Source of the DNA: Pseudomonas fluorescens HK44
GTDB taxonomy: Bacteria; Pseudomonadota; Gammaproteobacteria; Pseudomonadales; Pseudomonadaceae
Length of the DNA stretch: 64,000 bases
Direction of reading: 5' to 3'
Assembly: GCF_000217955.3 (NCBI RefSeq)
Contig: NZ_AFOY02000027.1
Span: forward strand, 1-64,000
The number at the start of each line of letters is the position of its first letter. Position 1 is the stretch's first letter. Below are positions 37,209-46,792 of this stretch, one piece after another. Under the pieces are notes generated by a model. The model did no database searches and was not told where the DNA came from. It was given only the letters and a program-made list of their open reading frames with translations. Position numbers and translations under genes: made by a program.

Positions 37209-37227
37209 AAGGTACTTAAAAAGGTAC
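37209..37227. promoter_or_regulatory. candidate operator of the toxin-antitoxin operon
   Basis: AAGGTAC occurs twice with a 12-bp period (37209-37215 and 37221-37227), 12 bp upstream of the antitoxin start. Each GGTAC(C) core is itself nearly palindromic. Placement is right for autorepression by the antitoxin. Confidence 0.55.
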
Positions 37228-37363
37228 CTGATAGTGCTCGATTTACAGTACAAGGGTCAACGCACTTCAGACCAACTGCCAGCCACACCAAGGGACCGAT
37301 TTGCACATTGCGCCGGAGTAAAAACGCGACGCTGTATCGGGCACCCTATTTAACCGATAAGGA

Positions 37364-37990
37364 TTGGCCAACCGCCAAGTGAGTGTTTTTTTGCACGGAC
37401 GTTTTTTAATAGTACTCATCGCCTTGGGCCTGCTGGCCGGTTGCGCGACGACACCGCCCAGAGAACAAAGCAACCTTTGCAGCATCTACCGCCAATACCC
37501 GGCCTGGTATGAAAACTCGCTGAAAATGGAGAAAATCTGGGGCCTGCCGCCGCATGTGGCGATGGCGATCATCAAGCAGGAAAGCAGCTTTGTGCACGAT
37601 GCCCTGCCCCCTCGATACTACTTTTTGTGGGTCATCCCCTGGGGACGGGTCAGCTCGGCGTATGGCTATGCCCAGGCGCAGGATCCGGTGTGGAGCGAGT
37701 ACAAGAGCGCGACCGGCAACGGCGGTTCGCGAGACAACTTTGACGACGCGATCATGTTCGTCGGCTGGTACGTTGCCGGCACTCAGCGTCAGTTGGGGGT
37801 TTCCAAGTGGGATGCCTACAGCCAGTACCTTGCCTACCATGAAGGACGTGGCGGGTTCAGCCGCCAGAGTTATCTGCAAAAGCCCTGGCTGATGCAGGTG
37901 GCGCGCAAGGTCGAGCAACAGGCGAAAGATTATGGCTGGCAACTCCGGCAATGCAGGGGCGAACTGGAGAGCAACCGCAGCTGGTGGTAG
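37364..37990 (+). CDS. lytic transglycosylase-like lipoprotein (SLT fold)
   Basis: The protein has about 208 residues and a lipoprotein signal with lipobox LLAGC. The motif HVAMAIIKQESSF contains the catalytic Glu of soluble lytic transglycosylases. The aromatic motif SAYGYAQAQDPVW and the later LAYHEGRGGF fit the same fold. It should cleave peptidoglycan glycan strands from the outer membrane side. The start is uncertain: a TTG at 37364 has AAGGA very close, a GTG at 37379 is in frame but further from it. It is convergent with the small acidic protein, the stops being adjacent. Confidence 0.8.
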   Translation: MANRQVSVFLHGRFLIVLIALGLLAGCATTPPREQSNLCSIYRQYPAWYENSLKMEKIWGLPPHVAMAIIKQESSFVHDALPPRYYFLWVIPWGRVSSAYGYAQAQDPVWSEYKSATGNGGSRDNFDDAIMFVGWYVAGTQRQLGVSKWDAYSQYLAYHEGRGGFSRQSYLQKPWLMQVARKVEQQAKDYGWQLRQCRGELESNRSWW

Positions 37991-38170
37991 TCATGCCCTG
38001 GATGACGGCTTATCCGCGACGTCCACCTCGGCAGGCTCCTCCTCGTCGTCATCCTCTTCATCGTCGTCGAGCAGAAAGTCCTTGCGAGCTTCAGTGATCG
38101 CCCGGCGCATGTCTTCGCCCTTGATCGGGCAGTTGAGCAGTTGGGCAATGCGGTCAATTCTTTGTGTCAC
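37991..38170 (-). CDS. small acidic conserved protein, unknown function
   Basis: The 59-residue protein reads (M)TQRIDRIAQLLNCPIKGEDMRRAITEARKDFLL, followed by an acidic run (DDDEEDDDEEEPAE). A GTG start at 38170 is chosen because GGAGG stands six bases upstream; a longer ATG start at 38188 lacks this. The N-terminus is a short helical region. It lies downstream of pgaABCD on the same strand, 122 bp after pgaD, but may be independent. No function is recognised. Confidence 0.65.
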   Translation of the reverse strand: MTQRIDRIAQLLNCPIKGEDMRRAITEARKDFLLDDDEEDDDEEEPAEVDVADKPSSRA

Positions 38171-38292
38171 AGCTGGCCTCCAACGCACCAGTAATTGGCT
38201 TGATAGTGCTCGCTTTCAACGAACGACGCCAATGCCCTGAACACCCGGACCGCAATAGCCCTGTAAAACTTTCAGTCAAACCTTACCGCAGC

Positions 38293-38814
38293 TCACGTCA
38301 TAGGCATCTGATCGTCATTTGCCGCCAACACCAACGCCTTCTGCTGCACCAGTGAGGCCGGCGGGTGCAACTGCTTCTGGAGCTCGGGATCGATGCGCAA
38401 GAAGCGTGGGACAACGTGGCTGACGTCGCCGTCTTCGTTGTTGTGGATCACCATGGTTCCCAGATCGCGCAGCTGAGCCAGATGCTCTTCGGTCAGGTTG
38501 AAGCTTATGCTCAAGCCTTTGTCATCGATCACCGGTGCCGGTAGGCGACGCTGGGCGAAGCTTTTGCTCTTGCGGTGCTGGTAACGCGCCCAGGAGATCA
38601 GGACCACCGCGTTGAACAGCGCCACCCACAAGTAGATTTGCAGCGTGCCAAAGCCGTCGAGCATCGTCGATTCGATACGCAACCCTTCGTGGGTATCAAT
38701 CAATGGCCAGAGGCCGCTTACCAGCAGGTACAGCAAGCCGATCCAGGCCAATACCGTGAAAAAGGCATCGATGACGACCAGAAATGGTCGTTGACGGGTT
38801 CTGATGATTTTCAT
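38293..38814 (-). CDS. pgaD: PgaD, poly-N-acetylglucosamine synthesis accessory protein
   Basis: The 173-residue protein has two N-terminal membrane segments (PFLVVIDAFFTVLAWIGLLYLLVSGL and IYLWVALFNAVVLISWA) followed by a cytoplasmic tail. PgaD works with the glycosyltransferase PgaC in the inner membrane. In E. coli the pair responds allosterically to cyclic di-GMP. The start overlaps the end of pgaC by four bases, so they are translated together. The tail is longer than in the E. coli protein (137 residues). Assignment rests on position and topology more than on motifs. Confidence 0.85.
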   Translation of the reverse strand: MKIIRTRQRPFLVVIDAFFTVLAWIGLLYLLVSGLWPLIDTHEGLRIESTMLDGFGTLQIYLWVALFNAVVLISWARYQHRKSKSFAQRRLPAPVIDDKGLSISFNLTEEHLAQLRDLGTMVIHNNEDGDVSHVVPRFLRIDPELQKQLHPPASLVQQKALVLAANDDQMPMT

Positions 38815-40172
38815 TTGCTGAACTCCTCGTCATCGTCATCCTCATTCAGCGGCTTGATGCCACGGTCGGGACTGACCCAGCGCGCACGCTTCTGATGTTG
38901 GCCAAACAGGACTTTGGGGAAGCTGACCAGGGTGGTGAGCAGGCTGATGAACCAGAACACCAACGGATACCAGACCACCCAGAACATGGTTTTCCACAGC
39001 CCGCGCTCGTAGCGACGGTCGATCAGGATGCTGACCGCAAACTGCAGCAAGCAGACCATCGCCAGCAACAGCCCGGTGAAGGCCGGCGGCAGCAACTGGT
39101 GCACGGCAATGGCGGCCGGTATGTCGACGAACTTGCCCACGCCCCAGAAAATCACCGACAGAAAAAAGGTGAAGGCCCAGCCGGTGGACAGGCAGTACTC
39201 GAACAGCAGCGGCCAGAGGTAGCGATGGCGGTACTGCCAGATGCCGCGGATGTTTTTGAACAGCACCTCGGCGCCGCCCTGGGCCCAGCGCAGACGCTGC
39301 TTCCACAGCCCGGACAGGGTTTCCGGCATCAGAATCCAGCACAGCGCGCGCGGCTCGTAGAAGATGCTCCAGTGATCCAGTTGCAGCTTCCAGCTGATGT
39401 CGATGTCTTCGGTGATCATGTCCGGGCTCCAATAGCCGACCCGATGCAACGCCGAACGACGGAACGCCACAATCACCCCGGACACGGTAAAAATCCGCCC
39501 GAAGACCCGTTGGGTGCGCTTGATCAAACCGATGATCGAAGAGAACTCACCGACCTGAACACGCCCGACCAGCGTTGAACGGGTTCGAATCCGTGGGTTG
39601 CCGGTCACCGCACCAAGCCGGGCGTTGTCCAGCATGGGAGCCACCAGATAGGCCGCCGTGTTCGGCGCGAGCAAGGCATCGCCGTCAATACACACCAGGT
39701 ACTCACTGCGCGCGGCAATGGCGCCCATGCGCAAGGCCACCGCTTTGCCCTGGTTTTCCGCCAGGTGCAACACCCGCAAGCGAGGGTCTTCGGCAGCGAG
39801 GGCATCGAGGACGGCGGCCGTGTTGTCCTTGGAGCCGTCGTTGATCGCGATCACTTCGATGTTCGGGTAATGCTGGCCCAGCGCGGCATGAATGGTATCG
39901 GCCGCGTTATCGCCCTCGTTGTAGCAAGGGATGAGGATCGAAATCAGCGGCTCACCCGCCAGCGGCGGTGGCAGCGTATCGTCCTTCCACGGCCAGTGGC
40001 GCTCCCAGTGCAGCCAGAAATACAGGCCACCGGCGATCCACAGTCCGGACATGAACAGCGGATAGAAAAACACGAAGTCCATCAAGAATTGCCCGGTGAC
40101 CAGAAAGATCAGCCCCAGGGGAATCCCCAGGACGATCGCCAGGACCAGCAGAGCTAGAAGTCTATCCAGCAT
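38811..40172 (-). CDS. pgaC: PgaC, poly-beta-1,6-N-acetylglucosamine synthase
   Basis: The 453-residue family 2 glycosyltransferase has N-terminal membrane segments, then EPLISILIPCYNEGDNA and the metal-binding CIDGDALLAPN. The MITEDIDISWKLQ block carries the general base and QRLRWAQGG is the QxxRW motif. Four C-terminal membrane segments follow. It polymerises UDP-GlcNAc into PNAG. The end (PLNEDDDDEEFSK) is strongly acidic. It is the third gene of pgaABCD and lies 1 bp after pgaB. Confidence 0.93.
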   Translation of the reverse strand: MLDRLLALLVLAIVLGIPLGLIFLVTGQFLMDFVFFYPLFMSGLWIAGGLYFWLHWERHWPWKDDTLPPPLAGEPLISILIPCYNEGDNAADTIHAALGQHYPNIEVIAINDGSKDNTAAVLDALAAEDPRLRVLHLAENQGKAVALRMGAIAARSEYLVCIDGDALLAPNTAAYLVAPMLDNARLGAVTGNPRIRTRSTLVGRVQVGEFSSIIGLIKRTQRVFGRIFTVSGVIVAFRRSALHRVGYWSPDMITEDIDISWKLQLDHWSIFYEPRALCWILMPETLSGLWKQRLRWAQGGAEVLFKNIRGIWQYRHRYLWPLLFEYCLSTGWAFTFFLSVIFWGVGKFVDIPAAIAVHQLLPPAFTGLLLAMVCLLQFAVSILIDRRYERGLWKTMFWVVWYPLVFWFISLLTTLVSFPKVLFGQHQKRARWVSPDRGIKPLNEDDDDEEFSK

Positions 40173-40173
40173 G

Positions 40174-42177
40174 TTATGGATTCCACTTGTCGGAGAGCGC
40201 GGGACGCACGGTTTTCAGGTCCGGCTGGTTCTCAAGGAAGTTGTCCGGGTAGTAACCGAAACTGATCGCTCCCTGGCGTTTGAGGCGACCCATCCAGTCA
40301 GTCAGTTGCCCTCCATCGATGTCGGCGCCGCTTTTCTTCGTCCAGTCCCGGGCCTGCAATTCGAACACCGTGCGCTCCAGTGCTCCCGGCCGAACCTTGA
40401 CCGTGGCCACCAACTCTTCGAGCCATTCACCCGATTGCTTGAGGGGTTTACCTTCCATCAACGGCATAGCCATCGGTGCGGTCCAGTCGTAGGTGCCGAG
40501 GAAGTCGTCGAGGTTCTGCGCGAACCAAGCCTCACTGGGCGGATTGAGCATCGGTTCGGCGAAGATGTTGCGCGCCGTCAGCACCTGTGGCCCACGAATG
40601 GCGCGAACCTTGGCGGTGAGCTCTTTGGTGAAGTCGATCAGGTAGCGACTCTTGAACCGAGTCCAGCGCTGCATCATCGCCGGATCATCGCGCAGGGCCG
40701 CCATCGACCCCGGCAAGCCGTTGGCCGCATAGGTGCGCAAGGCCTCGGGACTGGCGTCCTCGAAGTCCGACAGCACTGCATCGTCGTGGTAGAGGATGCC
40801 GTCGACCGAGGTCAGACGCGCCACGTCCTCGTAGATTTCACCGATGATGCGCCGCACGGTCGGGTCGAACGGCGACAGCCGTCGATACTGTCCCGGGTCA
40901 ACCGAGGTCTGGCCTGTGGCCGGGTCCCAACGGGTGATCCGGGGCAGTTTTGGATCGAGGGCAAAGCTGAGCACCGGCATCCAGGCAAAAACCTTGACGT
41001 GGGCGCGAGTACGCAACTGCCAGGCCACCCGGTCGAAGATGTCCGCGCGAACCGGAAGGTGGCGGTTCGGGAAGTACAACGAGTGCACCAGACCGTCGCC
41101 CTGTGGATCGGCGAAGGCTTGCAGGAACACGGTGTTGGCGCCCATGTCGGCCATGCGCTGGATCAGCTTGCCCAGATTGACTTCCTGCTGGGCCGGGTCC
41201 GGGTCATAAACGTTGTCCAGGTCGACATGCACCACGCGCATCGGTGAGCTGGACTGCACCGCGACGATGCTGTTGGCAAAGTGTTCGCCATCCGGGTCCG
41301 AGGCCACCAGGAAACGCGGACTGCTCATCAGGTTGTCGAGTGCATCGAGCCCGTCATCCAGGGTCAGGGCCATCTGGTAACCCTGGGAATCGACCACCTG
41401 CAATGCGGTGCCATCGGCCGTGCCGTACGGCCAGACCCATACACGCGGGTTATAACCGGTAGCCTTGCGGATTTTTTCGGTAATGGTGACCACGTCCTTG
41501 CGCAGACGAGCCTGGAAATCGGCTTCCGACTCATAGCGACCGGTCGCAGCGTCATAACGACGAGTCGCCGCCGCCGGCTGCAGGTTGCCTTGCGGATTGG
41601 CCAGGATGCCTTTGTGGCTGGCGTCGGTGTGAGCGGCGATTTCCACCAGCCCGGACCTGGAAATTTCAGTGATCTGCGTCCAGGTCAAAAACTCCGAACG
41701 CGGTCGCATATCACCTGCGAAGTCCACGAGCTTATCCGGTGGTGTATCGATCCAGGTACCGACGGGCGCCAGCAAGGCATGCCAGTTATAAGCCCGCAGC
41801 ACCGGTAGCACACGGGTGTAGAAGCTCGAATAACCATCGTCGAAACTCAACAGAATGGCTTTGGCTGGCAGTTCGGCCCCCCCCTTGCGCGCGGCGATGA
41901 TCTGATCGACGGTGACGGGTTTGTAGCCGTTCTCACGCAGCCACGCGAGCTGCTCGATCATCCGCTCGGTGCGCACCGCAACGACCGCCTGATCAGGGTC
42001 GCGGTCTTCGACATCGTGATAGGCAATTCCCAACACATGGTTTTTCGGCCATGGCGCTTCATTGGCCGGCAGCGGTCGCTGTGCCGGTGGCGCAAAGGTC
42101 GGGGCTTGCCGGGCGCAGGCGCTGATCAGCAAAACGCCCAGCAGAAGGATGCAACGGGTCATCAGAGGCATCTTCAA
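40174..42177 (-). CDS. pgaB: PgaB, PNAG N-deacetylase and glycoside hydrolase lipoprotein
   Basis: The 667-residue protein has a lipoprotein signal with lipobox LLISAC. Residues about 90-290 form a polysaccharide deacetylase domain (ILLSFDDGYSSFYTR with the metal Asp, later EIAAHTDASHKG). The C-terminal half is a glycoside-hydrolase-like domain (ILYHDDAVLSDFEDAS). It partly deacetylates PNAG in the periplasm, needed for export through PgaA. It lies between pgaA (6 bp) and pgaC. Confidence 0.93.
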   Translation of the reverse strand: MKMPLMTRCILLLGVLLISACARQAPTFAPPAQRPLPANEAPWPKNHVLGIAYHDVEDRDPDQAVVAVRTERMIEQLAWLRENGYKPVTVDQIIAARKGGAELPAKAILLSFDDGYSSFYTRVLPVLRAYNWHALLAPVGTWIDTPPDKLVDFAGDMRPRSEFLTWTQITEISRSGLVEIAAHTDASHKGILANPQGNLQPAAATRRYDAATGRYESEADFQARLRKDVVTITEKIRKATGYNPRVWVWPYGTADGTALQVVDSQGYQMALTLDDGLDALDNLMSSPRFLVASDPDGEHFANSIVAVQSSSPMRVVHVDLDNVYDPDPAQQEVNLGKLIQRMADMGANTVFLQAFADPQGDGLVHSLYFPNRHLPVRADIFDRVAWQLRTRAHVKVFAWMPVLSFALDPKLPRITRWDPATGQTSVDPGQYRRLSPFDPTVRRIIGEIYEDVARLTSVDGILYHDDAVLSDFEDASPEALRTYAANGLPGSMAALRDDPAMMQRWTRFKSRYLIDFTKELTAKVRAIRGPQVLTARNIFAEPMLNPPSEAWFAQNLDDFLGTYDWTAPMAMPLMEGKPLKQSGEWLEELVATVKVRPGALERTVFELQARDWTKKSGADIDGGQLTDWMGRLKRQGAISFGYYPDNFLENQPDLKTVRPALSDKWNP

Positions 42178-42183
42178 ACTCTT

Positions 42184-44664
42184 CTAGAAACGGTAGGTAA
42201 GGTCGACGAGCAGGCGCAGATCGGTTTCTCGATTGCCGTCGAAGGGCCGGTTGATCGCGCTCAGCGCGGCACCGACCTCGAACACATCATTCCAGCTCAA
42301 GCGCTGGCCGTAGCTGAGCAGGCCTACACCGCCAGTGGAGTAATCACGCTGGCTGTATGTACCGGCACCGACCTGGAACTGCTGACTCCACGAAGTTTCG
42401 TAGCGGTGATAGAGCACGTGATTGACGCTGACCGTCGGCAGGACGCTGAAGTCCGACTTGGGGTTGAAGTAGGGAACGTCCTCATTCTTGCTGTTGTGGC
42501 TGGTGCCGACCTCCAGACCGAGGTCGACCTGCACCCCCGGCGCGCTGTACACGCCTTCGCGTCCGGTCAGCAATGCTTCGAGACGATTGTTGCCATCGCT
42601 GAAGTGCGACGGGCTGACCGCCAGTTTCCACTCGCGGCTTTCGTTGGCGCGCCAGCGCAGGAAACCGCTGCCGCCGTTGGCGGTGACGTCACTGTTCAGT
42701 GCCCGCAGCGGCGTATTGGCCGAGAGGTAGTCGAGGCTGCCGCCATACTGCCAGGCATCATTGATGTCGCGGGCAATCGACAGGCGCGCGCCCTGTTTGT
42801 TGCCATAGCCGAAGTCGTGATTGGAGACTTGCGCTTCCAGTGTCATATCGCGGGTTCGGCGCTCGACACCAAGCCGTTCGACACGGTCACGACCGGTGCC
42901 TTCCTGGAAGTCACCAGTGGCATAACCGGCACTTGCAAACACACGCCAGTCCTTATCGATCGGTGGACTGTAGAGCGTGGTCTCAATGCCAAAGTCCTTG
43001 CTGCCAGCGACTGCATCGGCACCGTTGCTGCCACCGCCATAACTCTTGCCGCCATAGGTCGATACGCGCAGTTCGGCCATGTCGTGCACCTCACGCTGAC
43101 GCTCCAAACGCTGCACCGCACGGTTGTCCGGGAATCGCGCAGCGACGTCATCGGTCAACGCATCGAGCTGGCGCCACTCCTGCAAATCCTGCGCGGTATG
43201 CCCTTGCGCGACTTCCAGACCGATATCTCGCGGCGTCATGCTCTCGGTTTCCTTGAGCAGATTTTCTGCACGGCGTGGCCAGGCACGCGCCAGGTAGACA
43301 TTCGCCTGCGCCAGACGCAAACCGACGTTGCCCGGTGCTTGTTCGACCAAGGCATCCAGGCCTTGCTGGCTAGCGGGCAAGTTACCGCTATAGATGCCCG
43401 CCTGGGCGGCCAGTTGTTGCGCGTCCATCCATGAATCGTTGGGATTGCCGATCGGCAAGCCTTTGAGCTCCACCCGCGAGCTCTGAGTCTTGGCCAGGTT
43501 TTCGGCGACGGTGCGTGCTTCCTGCGGTTTGTCGCTTTCCATCAAGGCGTAGAACAGCGCCGTGGTGTCTTCTACCCGGTCAGCCGGGTCGGCGTCCGGT
43601 GCGACCAGCACTCGGCGATACAAGTCTGTCGCGACGTCCGGTTGACGTTGATCCAGATAGGAAGCCGCCACCCAACGCATGGCGTAGGTTGGAATTTTCA
43701 CGTTTTCAGCGAGCAGTTTCTGGTATTCGCCGATGACCTCAGCCGTGCGCGCGCGGGCCTTGAGTGCGCCCATGCGGTCGATGCGCCAACGAACCACGTC
43801 GTCGTGAGCCTGTGCATCCGGGGTCCAGGTCGCCAGCAACTGGTCGTAGTCGCTCAAGGCACGATCGGCGATGTCGTAACGTTCTTTTTCACTGCGCGTG
43901 GCAAATTCCGCCAGCCGCACGCGCTCTGCCGCCACATCACCTTCGAGGCGGCGCTGCGTCACCGAATCGATCACCCCCGGACGTTGACGGGCCAGACGCA
44001 AAGCCGGCTCTGGCAGCCGTGCGCGTTGCAGGGCGAAAACGTATTCGCGGGCGACTTCAGGTTTGCTCCCGGCGCGGATGAACGCCTGGTCGTATTCGAA
44101 CAACGCGTCATAGGTCGCACCGGAACGGGTCAAGGCGTAGCCCAGCGCCAGGCGCCGGGCCGGATCGTCAGGTTTGGCCGCGACGAGAGCCTTGGCACGG
44201 TTGACGGCCTCGACGGGGTTTCCAGAATCAGCCTGGGTCATGGCCAGGCCGAGTTGCAGGTCAGCATTCGCAGGTTCGAGCGCCAGTGCCTTGCGGTAGA
44301 GCTCGGTGGCAGAGTCCCAGCGTTTGAGATTGCGGTAGGCACGAGCGGTGGCGGTCAGCGCCTGAATCGGCAGCACCCGGTTGCGCCCCTGGGTTTCATA
44401 GACCTGAACCACTTCGGCGTCGAGACCGGCCCAACTGGCGATCTGCAAATGGTCGCTGACCTGGCCGGAGGTCACCTGGTTAGCAGGCACGTTGCGTAAC
44501 AGCGTCAACACCGGTGCGTAGTTACCAGTACGCGCATCGCGAATCATTTGGTCGTAGGCGGTATCCGCGAACGCCAGACTCGGCCAAAGCAGTTGGCTGC
44601 ACAAGGCCACGCGAATCAGAGGGCGCAAGCCAAGAACAATAAAAGGACGAGCAATACCTGGCAT
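42184..44664 (-). CDS. pgaA: PgaA, outer-membrane PNAG export porin
   Basis: The 826-residue protein starts with a signal peptide (LGLRPLIRVALCSQLLWPSLAFA). The first about 500 residues are tetratricopeptide-like helical repeats (WDSATELYRKALALEPANADLQLGLAM). The last about 300 are beta-strand-rich and end in an aromatic residue (LLVDLTYRF), the outer-membrane barrel signature. It guides and exports PNAG to the surface. It is the first gene of the pga operon. Slightly longer than E. coli PgaA (about 807). Confidence 0.93.
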   Translation of the reverse strand: MPGIARPFIVLGLRPLIRVALCSQLLWPSLAFADTAYDQMIRDARTGNYAPVLTLLRNVPANQVTSGQVSDHLQIASWAGLDAEVVQVYETQGRNRVLPIQALTATARAYRNLKRWDSATELYRKALALEPANADLQLGLAMTQADSGNPVEAVNRAKALVAAKPDDPARRLALGYALTRSGATYDALFEYDQAFIRAGSKPEVAREYVFALQRARLPEPALRLARQRPGVIDSVTQRRLEGDVAAERVRLAEFATRSEKERYDIADRALSDYDQLLATWTPDAQAHDDVVRWRIDRMGALKARARTAEVIGEYQKLLAENVKIPTYAMRWVAASYLDQRQPDVATDLYRRVLVAPDADPADRVEDTTALFYALMESDKPQEARTVAENLAKTQSSRVELKGLPIGNPNDSWMDAQQLAAQAGIYSGNLPASQQGLDALVEQAPGNVGLRLAQANVYLARAWPRRAENLLKETESMTPRDIGLEVAQGHTAQDLQEWRQLDALTDDVAARFPDNRAVQRLERQREVHDMAELRVSTYGGKSYGGGSNGADAVAGSKDFGIETTLYSPPIDKDWRVFASAGYATGDFQEGTGRDRVERLGVERRTRDMTLEAQVSNHDFGYGNKQGARLSIARDINDAWQYGGSLDYLSANTPLRALNSDVTANGGSGFLRWRANESREWKLAVSPSHFSDGNNRLEALLTGREGVYSAPGVQVDLGLEVGTSHNSKNEDVPYFNPKSDFSVLPTVSVNHVLYHRYETSWSQQFQVGAGTYSQRDYSTGGVGLLSYGQRLSWNDVFEVGAALSAINRPFDGNRETDLRLLVDLTYRF

Positions 44665-44966
44665 TCGTCAGCATCCTTACATGGCGAGCCGGAGTCTCAT
44701 ACCCCCCTTGCCTGGTTCGAAACGGGAAGTCGGGCAATCACCCGACAAGGTTTTGCAAACGCAGTATTTCACGCAAGGGTAGACCACTATCAGGAACACA
44801 ACATTTATTCAGACTCAGTACAACGGCTTAACCCCCGTGCGCCCTACAGCCTTGATTTGCGGGCACCAGACAGCAAAACGCCCAGCCAATCCGCAAGTTC
44901 GGAGGGCCGGGCGCTAGCTTGTAACCTGCGGTCTAGAGCGTTCGCTTAAGTCCAGCGGTGGGTCGT
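44665..44966. other. pgaA upstream region and DUF945 gene terminator
   Basis: The 302-bp spacer holds the pga promoter side, an inverted repeat GTCGGG-N6-CCCGAC near 44732-44750, and the terminator for the upstream gene at 44875-44912. No reading frame here resembles a protein. Confidence 0.5.
44875..44912 (-). terminator. probable terminator after the DUF945 gene
   Basis: On the minus strand GCCCGGCC pairs with GGCTGGGC over a 17-base loop and is followed by GTTTTGC. The T run is short and the loop long, so strength is uncertain. Confidence 0.55.
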
Positions 44967-46478
44967 TTACTGGGGTGCGCCAGCAGTGTTGAGCTTGCTC
45001 ATCACGAACCCGACGAACTGTTCGACGGTCATCTTCTGGCCGTTGAAGTCCACCTGATTATTGGCGTAGTGCAGCTTGGAGACGATGTCGTTGCCGTCCA
45101 GCGTCGCCAATTGCGTGCCGACGGCCATGCTGCTGAACATGTCGCTGGTCGCGGCGGCTTGTTCGGCAACCGCTTTGGCATCGGTCTGGCCTTGCATCTG
45201 CGCCTGTACCGTCACCAGGTCAGTGATCATCGGCTTGGATAGCTTCAGATTGAAGTCCAGCAGGGCAATCATTTGCTTGCCCAACTGGTCGGGTGGCAGG
45301 TCCAGCGATGTCGGCTTGGTCAGGTCTATGACCAGGCTGGTGCGGCTGACACCGTTCGGGGTGGTGAACGAGAAGTTCTCCAGTGCGACTTGTGGCTGGG
45401 CGGCCAGCAACGTCTCCAGACCCGCCTTGACCTGTGCCTGTTCGGCGTCGGTCAGGTTCAGCTCGGGCGCCGGTTCACCCGCAGCGGCAGCAGCGGCGGC
45501 GGCCGCTTCGTACGGCTGCAGTTTGTTCTGATAGATCTGCACCAGCGACAGCGTCGACGGGATATCGAGGTTTTTCATGCTCCAGGCCATTTGCGCCGAG
45601 CCGAGGGCCTTGTCATTGAGGGCGATTTCGCCAATCTTGTAATCGGCACGACCGGCTGCGTTGGTCCCGGACTCGGTGGTGGAGCTCTTCATTTCAGTGT
45701 TCTTGAAGGTCATCACCGACTGTTTGTCGCCAAAGGTGGTCTTGGTGCTGGTCAGCTCGACAACGTTTTCCCCCAGGTAGTAGCCATAGCTGCTTTTGCT
45801 GAGGTTGCTGGCCAGGGTCAGGCCATTCAATTCGACTTTCACCGGGGACTGATCTTCGGCAACGCTGGTCAGCGTGAGGCTGTCCATGTAACCGTCAGCC
45901 TTGACCTTCTGTGCCTGGGCGCTGGCCGACACGTCGAGATTCAGACCGGAAAACTTCAGCGTGGACTTGTCGTCCAATGCCGTGTCGACGGGCAGCAGTT
46001 CAAGGTTGCCGCTGGTGGCATGGTCATAGCCGATGTTGACCACACCCTTGAGTGGAGACGCGTCCTTGGTGGCGGCGAACCACTTCTCGGTGGTCGGGGT
46101 CTTTTCCAGCGAGTAGTGACTGGTGGCCATGACCGGCAGCCATTTCAGCGACACCAGGCGCGAGAATGGCAGCGGGCCGTGTTCGATGTGGTCAACGAAC
46201 AGCAGCTCTACGCCTTCAGGGTTCTCGCCGAACATTTCGCCCTGGCCCTTGAGGCGGTAGTGCGCGGTACTGCTGAACAACTGGCGATCCAGCGACACCA
46301 GCTCCAGGGTCGCGGTGCCTTTGGAGCCGACCATCGCCGTTTGCAGCTCTTTGTTGGCGTCGGCAATCGAGGTTTGCAGCACACCTTCCAGTTTCGTACC
46401 GGTGTACCAGGCGCCGCCGGCACTGATTGCACCGATGGCAACGACGATTCCCAGTAGCACGCCTGCTGATTTATTCAT
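44967..46478 (-). CDS. YdgA-type DUF945 protein
   Basis: The 503-residue protein starts at MNKSAGVLLGIVVAIGAISAGGAWYTG, one membrane anchor or uncleaved signal. The start ATG at 46478 is preferred to a TTG five codons earlier. The rest is soluble, rich in beta-strands (LELVSLDRQLFSSTAHYRLKG; FVDHIEHGPLPFSRL), the DUF945 pattern also seen in E. coli YdgA. A run of alanines (YEAAAAAAAAAGEP) near residue 330 forms a flexible or helical linker. The family is periplasm-facing and of unknown molecular function. Confidence 0.8.
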   Translation of the reverse strand: MNKSAGVLLGIVVAIGAISAGGAWYTGTKLEGVLQTSIADANKELQTAMVGSKGTATLELVSLDRQLFSSTAHYRLKGQGEMFGENPEGVELLFVDHIEHGPLPFSRLVSLKWLPVMATSHYSLEKTPTTEKWFAATKDASPLKGVVNIGYDHATSGNLELLPVDTALDDKSTLKFSGLNLDVSASAQAQKVKADGYMDSLTLTSVAEDQSPVKVELNGLTLASNLSKSSYGYYLGENVVELTSTKTTFGDKQSVMTFKNTEMKSSTTESGTNAAGRADYKIGEIALNDKALGSAQMAWSMKNLDIPSTLSLVQIYQNKLQPYEAAAAAAAAAGEPAPELNLTDAEQAQVKAGLETLLAAQPQVALENFSFTTPNGVSRTSLVIDLTKPTSLDLPPDQLGKQMIALLDFNLKLSKPMITDLVTVQAQMQGQTDAKAVAEQAAATSDMFSSMAVGTQLATLDGNDIVSKLHYANNQVDFNGQKMTVEQFVGFVMSKLNTAGAPQ

Positions 46479-46654
46479 GAATGACCCGATCAATGTCCGT
46501 TGTGAAAGTGTGGTCGTCTTCCCTGAACCCTCGACGGGTTGCGGCTCGACTCCGCTAAAAGTGCGATGAGATTAGCATTTGCGCCGTGGAGCGGCCCAAT
46601 GATTAAAGGTGAAAGAGTGTCTATGGCGTGCGGGAGCGGGATTTTCGTTGATCA

Positions 46655-46692
46655 CTCGATCGCCATCGCGAGCAGGCTCGCTCCCACAGGGG
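46655..46692. repeat. REP sequence left of the IS1111 element
   Basis: CATCGCGAGCAGGCTCGCTCCCACA is a REP of a second subtype (GCGAGCAGGCTCGC). Its inverse partner, GTGGGAGCGAGCCTGCTC, stands at 48065-48083 on the other side of the IS element. Confidence 0.75.
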
Positions 46693-46792
46693 ATTCGTGT
46701 TGATCACAGATCCAATAATGAAATGGCTACCCCCGCCGCCCCCTGTGATCGCCCACTAAGCTTTCGCAGGGGGCTCATCGGAGACCGTTGCC

